DNA from: Nevskia soli DSM 19509
GTDB lineage: Bacteria; Pseudomonadota; Gammaproteobacteria; Nevskiales; Nevskiaceae
Direction: 5' to 3'
Length of the DNA: 64,000 bases
Assembly: GCF_000711955.1 (NCBI RefSeq)
Contig: NZ_JONR01000017.1
Location: 61,730 to 125,729 of the forward strand
The translations under genes were made by a program, and so were the position numbers. Every line of letters begins with the position of its first letter. Within the stretch, counting starts at the first letter, position 1. Of the stretch, positions 25,207 to 33,204 are shown piece after piece. Under the pieces are notes generated by a model that ran no database searches, was not told where the DNA came from, and worked only from the letters and a program-made list of their open reading frames with translations.

Positions 25207-26685
25207 TTACTTCGCCGCGGCGGGCGCTACGGTCGGTGTATCGCCGTTCTGTTCCGGCGGTGCATCCTCCGGCAGCTTGAGCTGCGCCGGATCCCAGCCG
25301 CCGCCGAGCGCCTGGTACAGCGCCACCAGGCTGTCGAGGCGCGCGTGGTAGCTGTGCAGTGCGGCGAGTTCCGCGGTCAGGGCCTGATCCTGTGCCGCGA
25401 TCAATTCCAGCCGGCTCAGGCGTCCGGCGGCCAGCGACCGGTCCAGCCGCTGCAACTGCGCCTGCTGCATGCCTTGCGCGTCGGACCAGCGGGTTCCGTC
25501 ATTGGTCGCCAGCTGGTAGCTCAACAGTGACTTCTCGACGTCGGCGAGACCGGCATAGATGCTCTTGCGGTACTCGGCCAGGAGCAGGTCGTAGCGGCGC
25601 TTGCTGGCATCGGACTGGGCCTTGAGCCGGCCGGCGTCGAATATCGAATAGCTGAACGTGGGGCCGGCACCGGCAACGCTGCTGCCCTCGAACACCAGGC
25701 CGTGTACCGCCTCCGCCACGAAGCCGAACTTGGCGGTGAGCCCGACCTGCGGAAACATCTCGGCCCGCGCTACCGCGATCTCCGCATGCGCCGCGATCAG
25801 CCGCGCTTCGGCCGCGCGGATATCCGGGCGGCGCTCCAGCAGGGCCGAAGGCAGGCCTTCAGGCGGCACCGGCGCGGTCACCGTCGTGCGCAGCGGCGCC
25901 GCAGCGAGATCCAGGGATTCGGGGGTGGCGCCGAGCAGCACCGCCAGCGCATTGAGCGTTTCGCGGCGCGCGGCCCGCAATGCCTCGGTGCGGGCCGTCG
26001 CATCGCGCGCGGCCAGTTCGGCATCCATCACCGGCGCCGCGCCGAGGCGCCCGGCGGACTGGCGCAGCCGCAGCAGGCGCAGGCGTTCGGCGGCCAGCGT
26101 GCCGCGCTGCGTCGACAGTGTGATTTCCTCGTCCAGTTCGCGGATGTCGAAATAGGCGCGCGCCACTTCGCTGCGCAGCCCGATGTAAGCGCTGCCGGCA
26201 TCGAACACGCTGGCCTGGTAATCCGACTTCGCCGCCATGACGGAATTGCTGACGCGGCCCCAGAAGTCGACTTCGTAGCTGGCGTCGAGCGACAGCGCGT
26301 AGAGGCTGGGATCGACGTCGAGGCGCCGGCCATTGTTGATCGACAGGGCCTGCGAGTAGACCGGGTCCGGCGGCAGACCGTTGATCGACACCGCCGGGTA
26401 CAGGTGCGAGCGCGCGCCCTTGAGACCGTCGCGCGCGATCAGCAGGCGGTCGATCGCAATCTGCAGGTCGGGACTGCCGGCCATCGCCCGGTCGAGCAGC
26501 TGCCGCAGCTGCGGATCGCCGAAGCCGTCCCACCAGTTGTCGGCCGGCGCCGCGCCGGTTGCCGCCTCCGCGCTCCAGGCCTGCGGCAGGGGCAGGTCCG
26601 GCCGCTGGTAGGCCGGATTGTCGAGGCAGCCGGCCAGCAGCAGGCCGGCGAGCGCCGCCGCCAGCAGTACGCGGCATCCGCTCAA
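25207..26685 (-). CDS. Outer-membrane efflux lipoprotein (OprM/NodT type)
   Basis: 492 residues from TTG 26685, which overlaps the stop of the preceding gene (TTGA). Starting there gives a lipoprotein signal ending LLLAGC. Two OEP repeats of the TolC family are visible: LDRAMAGSPDLQIAIDRLLI followed by SYEVDFWGRVSNSVM, and a second copy with ALLERRPDIRAAEARLIAAH and GPTFSYSIFDAGRLKAQSDA. RPDIRAAE and the FDAGR motif are diagnostic. It forms the outer-membrane channel for the exporter encoded upstream in the same operon. Confidence 0.95.
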   Translation of the reverse strand: MSGCRVLLAAALAGLLLAGCLDNPAYQRPDLPLPQAWSAEAATGAAPADNWWDGFGDPQLRQLLDRAMAGSPDLQIAIDRLLIARDGLKGARSHLYPAVSINGLPPDPVYSQALSINNGRRLDVDPSLYALSLDASYEVDFWGRVSNSVMAAKSDYQASVFDAGSAYIGLRSEVARAYFDIRELDEEITLSTQRGTLAAERLRLLRLRQSAGRLGAAPVMDAELAARDATARTEALRAARRETLNALAVLLGATPESLDLAAAPLRTTVTAPVPPEGLPSALLERRPDIRAAEARLIAAHAEIAVARAEMFPQVGLTAKFGFVAEAVHGLVFEGSSVAGAGPTFSYSIFDAGRLKAQSDASKRRYDLLLAEYRKSIYAGLADVEKSLLSYQLATNDGTRWSDAQGMQQAQLQRLDRSLAAGRLSRLELIAAQDQALTAELAALHSYHARLDSLVALYQALGGGWDPAQLKLPEDAPPEQNGDTPTVAPAAAK

Positions 26686-27581
26686 GGTTTGCTCCGTACA
26701 CGCACCAGCACGCGCTGTCCGATCAGCAGATCGGCGGTGCCGAGGTCGAGCACGCATTCCACCACGCGGTCGTCCTTGGCGGCGGGACGCACTTCCGGCA
26801 GCTCATGCACCGGTCCCACCGAACGCGCCACCCGCAGCACCCGGGCGGTGTAGACCTTGCTGTTGTCGTATTCCGGCGCCACCTCGGCGGTCATGCCCGG
26901 CAGCACCTGGCCGAACAGGCGCTCGTCCAGCTCGGCGCGCACGATCAGCGGACCGTCGCCGGCAAACCATACCAGCTGGCTGCCGCTGCCCACCGCCTCG
27001 CCGGCATGCACGAAGACGCGCAGCACCTGGCCGTGCGCTGGCGCCCTCAGCTCCAGCCGCTTCAGCTTGTCCTGCACTTGCTGCAGCTGAAGTACCGCCG
27101 CCTGTGCGGCGAGTTTCGCCAGGCCCGCCTGAGTCTGCAATGCCGTGACCTTCTGCCGCGCCTGGCGCAGTTCGTCCTCCGGCTCGGCCTGTTGCGCGAC
27201 CAGCGGCGCCAGCCGGGCCGCTTCTTCCTGCGCCCGTTTGAGCTGTTCGCCCAGCGCGTCGCGTTCCTGGCGGCGGCGCTGCAATTCCACTTCGGCAAGC
27301 TGCTTCTCGGTCTGCGCCTGCCGGTCGTCGAGGCGCAGCAGCAGTTCGCCGGCGGCGACGGTGTCGCCGTCCCTGATGGCGATGCTCTGCACGATGCCGT
27401 CGATGCGCGCGGCCAGGCGCTGCGTGCCGCCCTGCACGTCGACCCAGCCGGGCGCGGTGGCGACGATGTCGTTTGCGGCTGCCAAGGGGGCGGCGGCCGG
27501 TTCACTGCGTGAGCAGCCGCTGAAGGCGGCCGCCGCCGCCAGGATAGCGGCGAGCGCCAGGTTTCGGTCGAAGCGGTTCAA
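26682..27581 (-). CDS. HlyD/DevB-type membrane-fusion lipoprotein
   Basis: 299 residues. The lipobox AAFSGC gives a cysteine at about residue 23. A short biotinyl-lipoyl half (RLAARIDGIVQSIAIRDGDT) is followed by an alpha-helical hairpin of coiled coils (about residues 85-175) and the return half LELRAPAHGQVLRVFVHAGE. This layout fits DevB-like adaptors that join a MacB/DevC-type permease to an outer-membrane channel. Overlaps of 4 bases with both neighbours show translational coupling. Confidence 0.93.
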   Translation of the reverse strand: MNRFDRNLALAAILAAAAAFSGCSRSEPAAAPLAAANDIVATAPGWVDVQGGTQRLAARIDGIVQSIAIRDGDTVAAGELLLRLDDRQAQTEKQLAEVELQRRRQERDALGEQLKRAQEEAARLAPLVAQQAEPEDELRQARQKVTALQTQAGLAKLAAQAAVLQLQQVQDKLKRLELRAPAHGQVLRVFVHAGEAVGSGSQLVWFAGDGPLIVRAELDERLFGQVLPGMTAEVAPEYDNSKVYTARVLRVARSVGPVHELPEVRPAAKDDRVVECVLDLGTADLLIGQRVLVRVRSKP

Positions 27582-28375
27582 AGGAAGTCACCTGTGGAAT
27601 TTGGATGCGGCTGCGCCGGCGGAGCGTGACCGGCGGCAGGGGCGGCGCCGGCGAGCAGGGGACCGGGACGCGGCGCTTCCAGCGTGTCCTCGATCACCAT
27701 GCCGTCCTGCAGGCGGATGATGCGCTCGGCGTGACGGGTCAGGCGCGGGTCGTGCGTCACCGTGATCACCGTGGCGCCGTGGGTGCGGGCGATCTTCTGC
27801 AGCAGGGCGATGACGATCTCGCTGTTGGCGCTGTCCAGCGCGCTGGTCGGCTCATCGGCGAACAGGATCTGCGGCGAGCCGATCAGGGCGCGGGCGATGG
27901 CGACGCGCTGCTTCTCGCCGCCGGAGAGCTGCGCCGGACGCAGGTTCATGCGTGTGCCCAGGCCCACTTCTTCCAGCGCAATCACCGCGCGCTGGCGCGC
28001 CTGCGTCTTGTGCACGCCACCGAAGTCCAGCGGCAATGCCACCTGCTCGATCGCGGTCAGCGCCGGGAACAGGTTGAAGTTCTGGAAGACGTAGCCGCAA
28101 TGCCGGAAGCGGAAGCGCTCCAGTTCGCGCGCGCCCAGGTTCCACAGCGGCGTATCGAGTACCCGCACCGCGCCCGACTCGGGGCGCAGCAGGCCGCTCA
28201 GGATCGCCAGCAGGGTCGACTTGCCGGAGCCGGAAGCGCCCATCATCAGGGTCAGCTCGCCCGGCCAGAACTGCAGCGAGAGTTGATGCAATACCGGCGT
28301 ACGCGCTGCGCCCTTGCCGTAGCCGTGGACCAGGCCGGTGGCGCTGATGCTGGCTGTCGAGGGATCGCGGCTCAT
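27578..28375 (-). CDS. ABC transporter ATPase (DevA/LolD/MacB type)
   Basis: 265 residues from ATG 28375. Walker A is GASGSGKST at residues 46-54, the Q-loop is in YVFQNFNLFPALT, the signature is LSGGEKQR, Walker B is ILFADEPTSALDS and the H-loop is VTVTHD. The sequence belongs to the LolD/MacB/DevA group that drives FtsX-type permeases. A proline-rich tail of about 30 residues (PRPGPLLAGAAPAAGHAPPA) extends beyond the domain. It overlaps the permease and adaptor genes by 4 bases each. Confidence 0.95.
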   Translation of the reverse strand: MSRDPSTASISATGLVHGYGKGAARTPVLHQLSLQFWPGELTLMMGASGSGKSTLLAILSGLLRPESGAVRVLDTPLWNLGARELERFRFRHCGYVFQNFNLFPALTAIEQVALPLDFGGVHKTQARQRAVIALEEVGLGTRMNLRPAQLSGGEKQRVAIARALIGSPQILFADEPTSALDSANSEIVIALLQKIARTHGATVITVTHDPRLTRHAERIIRLQDGMVIEDTLEAPRPGPLLAGAAPAAGHAPPAQPHPNSTGDFL

Positions 28376-29499
28376 CGCAGCAACTCCGCCGGCTGCAGCC
28401 GGTACAGCTCGCGCAGCGCCAGCAGGCCGGAGATCACCGCGGTGATCAGGCCGATCAGCACCGCCGCCAGCACCGCCCACCAGGTCAGCACCAGCGGCAC
28501 GTACAAGGCCTGCGCCAGCGCGTTGGCCAGCACCGATACCAACACCGTGAGCAGGGCGCCGAGCGCGCCGATCCACAGCGACTGCTCCAGCACCACCGCG
28601 CTGAGCTTCGCCGCCGGCACGCCGATGGCGCGGAAGGTGGCGTACTCGCGCAAGGTCGACAGGATCACCCCGCGCAGGGTCTGGCTGGTGATGACAGTGC
28701 CGATGATCAGGCCGAGCAGGGAGGAGAACAGGAAGCCGGCGCCGACGCCGGACTCGGTCAGCCACCAGCGCTGAGAGTTGTAGGAAAACTCGCGGTCGGT
28801 CCAGATGCGGTAGGCGGGGCGGTGCAGCAGCGCCTGCAGATCGTCGCGCACCGCTTCCGGCGCGTCGCTGCGGGCCTTGGCCAGCACGAAGGTGGTCAGG
28901 TCCTCGCCGGTGGCCGGGGGTTCGGACAGGTAGCGCGCGGTCTGCGACGAAGCGAAAACATAGGTGTTGCCGATGCTGCGCAGGCCCTCGCTCAGGCCGA
29001 CCACGCGCACGCGGTGGCCGTTCACCTCGCCCAGGCGGCCGACCCCGGTATGCAGCTTGTCGGCTTCGCCGCGGTCGATCACCACCGCCGAGGGCTCGGC
29101 CAGCTTCGCGCACAGTGCCGCGCGCATCGGCTGCGGGCAGGCCAGCGCGTCGGCGGCGGGTGTCAGGCCGACCAGGGTTACGGCGACCCGGGTGTCGTCG
29201 CCGGAGCGCCAGTCGGCGTCGTGGACCAGCAGGGTCTCGCTGCGCGCCACCGCCGGATGCAGACGCAGCAGCGCGCCAAGGTTGGCTGGGATGTCGCGCG
29301 ACTGGTCGAAGCTTTCCGTCTCCGGCGAAGTGACCCAGAGATTGGCGTCGGAGCGGTCCACCAGCACGGTCACCGTGCCGAACATGCCGAGCAGCAGACC
29401 CAGTTGCACCAGCATCAGCACACCGGCAAAAGCGACCGAGAGCAGCCCGGGCAGGAAACGCCGCCATTCATGGAGCAGGGTGGCGCGGGCTAGGGACAT
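28372..29499 (-). CDS. FtsX-like ABC permease (DevC type)
   Basis: 375 residues with four membrane helices: one near residues 18-40, a periplasmic domain of about 200 residues (SDANLWVTSPETESFDQSRD, FVLAKARSDAPEAVRDDLQA), then three C-terminal helices with GLIIGTVITSQTLRGVILST and REYATFRAIGVPAAKLSAVV, the FtsX signature. The ending LLALRELYRLQPAELLR is typical of DevC. With the ATPase, adaptor and channel it makes a complete tripartite exporter; the cargo is unknown. The start codon lies 1 base from a MITE-like element, and only a weak ribosome site (GGATAAG) inside that element is visible. Confidence 0.93.
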   Translation of the reverse strand: MSLARATLLHEWRRFLPGLLSVAFAGVLMLVQLGLLLGMFGTVTVLVDRSDANLWVTSPETESFDQSRDIPANLGALLRLHPAVARSETLLVHDADWRSGDDTRVAVTLVGLTPAADALACPQPMRAALCAKLAEPSAVVIDRGEADKLHTGVGRLGEVNGHRVRVVGLSEGLRSIGNTYVFASSQTARYLSEPPATGEDLTTFVLAKARSDAPEAVRDDLQALLHRPAYRIWTDREFSYNSQRWWLTESGVGAGFLFSSLLGLIIGTVITSQTLRGVILSTLREYATFRAIGVPAAKLSAVVLEQSLWIGALGALLTVLVSVLANALAQALYVPLVLTWWAVLAAVLIGLITAVISGLLALRELYRLQPAELLR

Positions 29500-29500
29500 T

Positions 29501-29768
29501 AAGAGCTTATCCGTGAATAAATCGCGCCTGCGTTGCTGCCCAAAATCGCGTCAGGCAAGGCGGAGAGCTGAGCCATGGTGATTCCATGGCTCAGCCCGAC
29601 AACGCGGCCTGGCGCGATTTTGGGCGCAACCCTTCGGGACGGGGCCATTTTTGCGCATTGCTGCGCCGGCCAGAGCTTGCATGGAATGACCATGCGGCGC
29701 TCTGTCCGACTTGCACTGCGCAAAAATGACCGCCGTCGCAGCCGCGATTTATTCACGGATAAGCTCTT
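29501..29768. mobile_element. MITE-like element with 26-bp perfect terminal inverted repeats
   Basis: The first 26 bases (AAGAGCTTATCC... to 29526) are the exact reverse complement of 29743-29768. Between them are further nested inverted repeats: GCCCAAAATCGCG near 29538 with CGCGATTTTGGGC at 29612-29624, and a hairpin around GAGCCATG / CATGGCTC at 29570-29592. There is no transposase frame, so this is a non-autonomous element of 268 bases. It abuts the start of the exporter permease. No target-site duplication is obvious. Confidence 0.85.
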
Positions 29769-29873
29769 CGAGGGGGATTAAAGCGCGATTATGAAGCGTT
29801 AAGCGGCGGCCGGGCCAGCGGGAATTTTTTCCCTGGATGGCTTGGTCGGACGATTACGCGAAACAAGGCGCGA

Positions 29874-29890
29874 GCTACAAAATTTGTAGC
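29874..29890. promoter_or_regulatory. Palindromic upstream activating site (candidate)
   Basis: GCTACAAA-A-TTTGTAGC is a perfect palindrome with 8-base arms. It lies about 95 bases upstream of the -24 element of the sigma-54 promoter, the usual position for an NtrC-type enhancer site. The cluster's own NtrC-type regulator is the natural candidate to bind it (inference). Confidence 0.6.
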
Positions 29891-29984
29891 GGCCTCCGCA
29901 ATATGAGGCAAGCACCTATTGGGACCCCCCGTAAAAAACATCATTATTTTAGATAACCTATTGTTTAAAAAAGATTAAAAACTA

Positions 29985-30000
29985 TGGCACCGTCCTTGCT
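29985..30000 (+). promoter_or_regulatory. Sigma-54 (-24/-12) promoter
   Basis: TGGCACCGTCCTTGCT has the GG and GC dinucleotides exactly 10 bases apart and matches the consensus TGGCAC-N5-TTGCW. It sits in an AT-rich stretch about 80 bases before the HAD phosphatase gene. Transcription should begin near 30010. Confidence 0.85.
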
Positions 30001-30081
30001 CCTATTAACGTTCGTTAGCTTATTAACCTGATCCGAACCGGCCTTCACAAGCCGGGAAAATTCAATCAAAAGCCTCTTCTA

Positions 30082-30852
30082 ATGCCTGACTCCAAGATGT
30101 CGTTTGTGCCACCGGCGCCGGCCAACGATTGGCTGGTCATTTGCGATTTCGACGGCACCATTGCGCATGTCGATGTCACCGACGGCGTGCTGAGCCGCTT
30201 CGCCCTGCCGCAGTGGGAAGCCATCGAAGCCGACTGGAAGGCCGGCCAGATCGGCTCGCGCGAGTGCATGGCGCGCCAGGTCGACCTGGTGCGCGCGCCG
30301 CGCGAAGCGCTCGATGCCTACCTCGACACCGTCGAGATCGACCCCGACTTCCCCGCCTTCGTCGCCGACTGCCGCGCGCGCGGGCTGGAAGTGGTGGTGA
30401 TCAGCGACGGCATCGATTATTCCATCCGCCGCATTCTCGCCCGCCACGGCGTCGACGATCTGCCCCTGGCCAGCAACCGTCTCAAGCTGCTCGGCGGCGA
30501 CCGCTACAGCCTGGAGTTTCCCGAAGCCAACACCAAGTGCAGCGCCGGCAGCGGCACCTGCAAGTGCCAGGTCAGCGGCCGCCGCGCCAGCGGCCGTTCG
30601 CGCCTGTTGATCGGCGATGGCAGTTCGGATTTCTGCCTGGCCGCCGAAGCCGACATGGTCTTCGCCAAGGACAAGCTGCTGACCCGCTGCATCGAACGTA
30701 ACCTGCCGCACCGCGCCTGCCCCGATTTTGCCAGCGCGCGGCAGTTGCTGCAGCGCCTGGAGCGCCGGTCGGTGCACCGCGCCCGGGGCGGCGCCGAGCT
30801 GCACCCTTCCGTTTCCCCCGTCATTTCCCTAGAGACCCTCGTCAATGGATAA
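30082..30852 (+). CDS. HAD-IB family phosphatase (MtnX/SerB-like)
   Basis: 256 residues. HAD motifs: nucleophile CDFDGTIAHVDVTDG (motif I, Asp near residue 22), VVISDG (motif II) and LLIGDGSSDFCLAAEAD (motif IV). The cap region and the DFDGTI-x-VDVTD pattern resemble MtnX-type and phosphoserine phosphatase-like proteins. A Cys cluster (TKCSAGSGTCKC) between motifs II and IV is unusual and could bind metal. The C-terminal 30 residues overlap the next gene by 8 bases. First gene after the sigma-54 promoter; the substrate is probably a phosphorylated amino or keto compound, given the aminotransferase next to it (inference). Confidence 0.85.
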   Translation: MPDSKMSFVPPAPANDWLVICDFDGTIAHVDVTDGVLSRFALPQWEAIEADWKAGQIGSRECMARQVDLVRAPREALDAYLDTVEIDPDFPAFVADCRARGLEVVVISDGIDYSIRRILARHGVDDLPLASNRLKLLGGDRYSLEFPEANTKCSAGSGTCKCQVSGRRASGRSRLLIGDGSSDFCLAAEADMVFAKDKLLTRCIERNLPHRACPDFASARQLLQRLERRSVHRARGGAELHPSVSPVISLETLVNG

Positions 30853-32266
30853 CGCTGTCCCGATGCGTACCGTCGCCCCTTCCGAAGTCGCTGCCTATGA
30901 AGCGGCCCTGCTGCGCGACGAAGCGCAATACTGCTCGTTCGGCGATACCGTTCATTACCTGAATCCGCCGCCGATTTTCGAGCGCTGCGAAGGCAGCTAT
31001 ATCTACAACGCCGCCGGCACGCCGTTCCTCGACCTGCAGATGTGGTATTCCGCGGTCAATTTCGGCTACGCCAACGAGCGCCTCAACAACGTCGTCAAGA
31101 AGCAGCTCGACACCCTGCCGCAGGTGGCAAGCCAGTACCTGCACCCGACCAAGATCCAGCTGGCGACCATGGTCGCGCAGGACGCCGAGAAGAAGTTCGG
31201 CCACAAGGGCCGCGTGCACTTCAACGTCGGCGGCTCGCAGTCGGTGGAAGACTCGCTCAAGCTGGTGCGCAATGCCAGCAACGGCAAGAGCCTGATGTTC
31301 GCCTTCGAGGGCGGCTACCACGGCCGCACCCTCGGCGCCTCGGCCATCACCTCCAGCTACCGCTACCGCCGTCGCTACGGCCATTTCGGCGACCGCGCCC
31401 AGTTCGTGCCGTTCCCTTACCACTTCCGCGGCCCCAAGGGCATGAGCAAGGAAGAGTACGGCAGCCAGTGCGTGAAGCAGTTCGAGCGCCTGTTCGAGAC
31501 CGAGTACAACGGCGTGTGGGATCCGAAGGCCGGCCAGGCCGAATATGCCGCCTTCTACGTCGAGCCGATCCAGGGCACCGGCGGCTACGTCATCCCGCCG
31601 ATGAATTTCTTCATCGAGCTGAAGAAGGTGCTGGACAAGTTCGGCGTCCTGATGGTGGTGGACGAAATCCAGATGGGCTTCTTCCGCACCGGCAAGCTGT
31701 GGTCGATCGAGCATTTCGGCGTCAAGCCGGACGTGATCGTGTTCGGCAAGGCGCTGACCAACGGCCTCAATCCGCTGGCCGGCATCTGGGCGCGCGAAGA
31801 GCTGATCAACCCGACCGTGTTCCCGCCCGGCTCGACCCACTCCACCTTCGCCTCCAACCCGATCGGCACCGCCGTCGGCCTGGAGACGATGAAGATGCTG
31901 GCCGAGACCGACTATGAAACCATGGTCATGGACAAGGGCGCCTACTTCCTCGACGGCCTGAAGCAGCTGCAGAAGCGCTTCCCCATCATCGGCGACGTCG
32001 ACGGCCTGGGTCTGGCGCTGCGCGCCGAGATCTGCGGCCAGGACGGCTTCACCCCGGACAAGGCCATGGTCGACCGCCTCTGCGACGAGTGCATGAAGGG
32101 CGACCTGGTGGTGAACGGCAGGAAGTACGGCCTGGTGCTCGACATCGGCGGCTACTACAAGAACGTCATTACCTTCGCGCCCTCGCTGCACATCAGCAAG
32201 GAAGAGATCGACCTCGGCCTCGAGCTGCTCGGCCAGGCCCTGCACCGCGTCACCACCAGCCGCTGA
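30845..32266 (+). CDS. Class III (PLP) aminotransferase
   Basis: 473 residues. PLP fold-type I, class III aminotransferase: RVHFNVGGSQSVEDSLKLVR with G-S-Q in the phosphate-binding region, FEGGYHGRTLGASAI, AFYVEPIQGTGGYVIPPMNF, the Asp motif VVDEIQMGFFRTGKLWSIEH and the Schiff-base lysine in VIVFGKALTNGLNPLAG. The family transfers omega- or alpha-amino groups (ornithine, 4-aminobutyrate, diaminobutyrate and similar), and the substrate cannot be decided. It overlaps the HAD phosphatase gene by 8 bases, and the hydrolase starts 4 bases later, so the three are a coupled unit. Confidence 0.92.
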   Translation: MDNAVPMRTVAPSEVAAYEAALLRDEAQYCSFGDTVHYLNPPPIFERCEGSYIYNAAGTPFLDLQMWYSAVNFGYANERLNNVVKKQLDTLPQVASQYLHPTKIQLATMVAQDAEKKFGHKGRVHFNVGGSQSVEDSLKLVRNASNGKSLMFAFEGGYHGRTLGASAITSSYRYRRRYGHFGDRAQFVPFPYHFRGPKGMSKEEYGSQCVKQFERLFETEYNGVWDPKAGQAEYAAFYVEPIQGTGGYVIPPMNFFIELKKVLDKFGVLMVVDEIQMGFFRTGKLWSIEHFGVKPDVIVFGKALTNGLNPLAGIWAREELINPTVFPPGSTHSTFASNPIGTAVGLETMKMLAETDYETMVMDKGAYFLDGLKQLQKRFPIIGDVDGLGLALRAEICGQDGFTPDKAMVDRLCDECMKGDLVVNGRKYGLVLDIGGYYKNVITFAPSLHISKEEIDLGLELLGQALHRVTTSR

Positions 32267-32270
32267 GCCC

Positions 32271-33137
32271 ATGCACCAGCCCACCGCCCCCGGCATCAAG
32301 GATCACAGCTTCTTCTACGAGGGCGGCGACGCCGGCGTGCTGCTGATCCATGGCCTCACCGGCACGCCGGTGGAGATGCGCTACATCGGCAAAGGACTGC
32401 ACAAGGCCGGCTTTACCGTCTATGGCGTCCAGCTGCCGGGGCACTGCGGCGACGAGGCCGATCTGCTGGCGACGAGCTGGCAGGACTGGGTGGCCGGGGT
32501 CGAACAGGCCCTGGATGCGCTGCGCCAGAAGGTCCGCACGGTGTTCGTCGGCGGCCTGTCGATGGGCGCGATCCTGTCGCTGCATCTGGCGGCGAAGCAC
32601 CCGGACAAGGTCGACGGCCTGCTGCTGTACGGACCGACGCTGCGCTACGACGGCTGGACCATTCCCTGGTACAGCTTCCTGCTCAAGGTGCTGATCAATA
32701 CGCCGATCGGCCACAACTACCGCTTCATGGAGAAGCACCCCTACGGCATCAAGGACGAGCGCCTGCGCCGCCGCGTGGTGCACAACATGCTGAACGGCAA
32801 CAGCGCCGACGCCGGCTTGGCCGGCACCCCGGCCCGAGCCCTGCGGGAAATGTGGCGGCTGGTGGCGCAGGTCAAGAAGGAACTGCCGTCGATCCAGGCC
32901 CCGGCCCTGATCCTGCACGCGCGTGAGGACGATGTCAGCAGCGTGCGCAACGCCTACTACATCGCCCGCCACCTGGCCGGGCCGGTGGACGTGAGCCTGC
33001 TCGAGGACAGCTACCACATGATTACCGTGGACCGGCAGCGCGAGCAGGTGCTGGCGCGCAGCATCGAGCACCTGCAGCGCTGGTGCGTCCAGGCCGAGCC
33101 CCGCTCCGGCAATCTGCGCATCGCCGCTGTATCCTGA
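32271..33137 (+). CDS. Alpha/beta hydrolase (carboxylesterase/lipase-like)
   Basis: 288 residues. The oxyanion-hole motif is VLLIHGLTGTPVEMRY, the nucleophile Ser is in GGLSMGAIL, the acid is in HAREDDVSSV and the His is in EDSYHMITVDRQ. This is the set seen in Est30-type carboxylesterases and monoacylglycerol lipases. A cap with several aromatic residues (WTIPWYSFLLKVLINTPIGH) suggests a lipophilic or acyl substrate. It has no signal peptide. Third gene of the sigma-54 unit; 67 bases separate it from the sensor kinase. Confidence 0.9.
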   Translation: MHQPTAPGIKDHSFFYEGGDAGVLLIHGLTGTPVEMRYIGKGLHKAGFTVYGVQLPGHCGDEADLLATSWQDWVAGVEQALDALRQKVRTVFVGGLSMGAILSLHLAAKHPDKVDGLLLYGPTLRYDGWTIPWYSFLLKVLINTPIGHNYRFMEKHPYGIKDERLRRRVVHNMLNGNSADAGLAGTPARALREMWRLVAQVKKELPSIQAPALILHAREDDVSSVRNAYYIARHLAGPVDVSLLEDSYHMITVDRQREQVLARSIEHLQRWCVQAEPRSGNLRIAAVS

Positions 33138-33204
33138 ATCCCGTGCACCCCGTGGATCGCACGGGGCGGGCCAGGACCGGGGTTTTTCGCGAGGGTAAGC
33201 CGTA

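Noticed and set aside
29499..29781. Open frames inside the MITE-like element (85 and 68 codons)
   Set aside because: They follow from the inverted-repeat symmetry and have no protein features.
30842..32299. Minus-strand open frame (485 codons) opposite the aminotransferase
   Set aside because: No family resemblance, rich in Ala/Val/His/Gln as typical for antisense frames; the plus strand carries all catalytic motifs.
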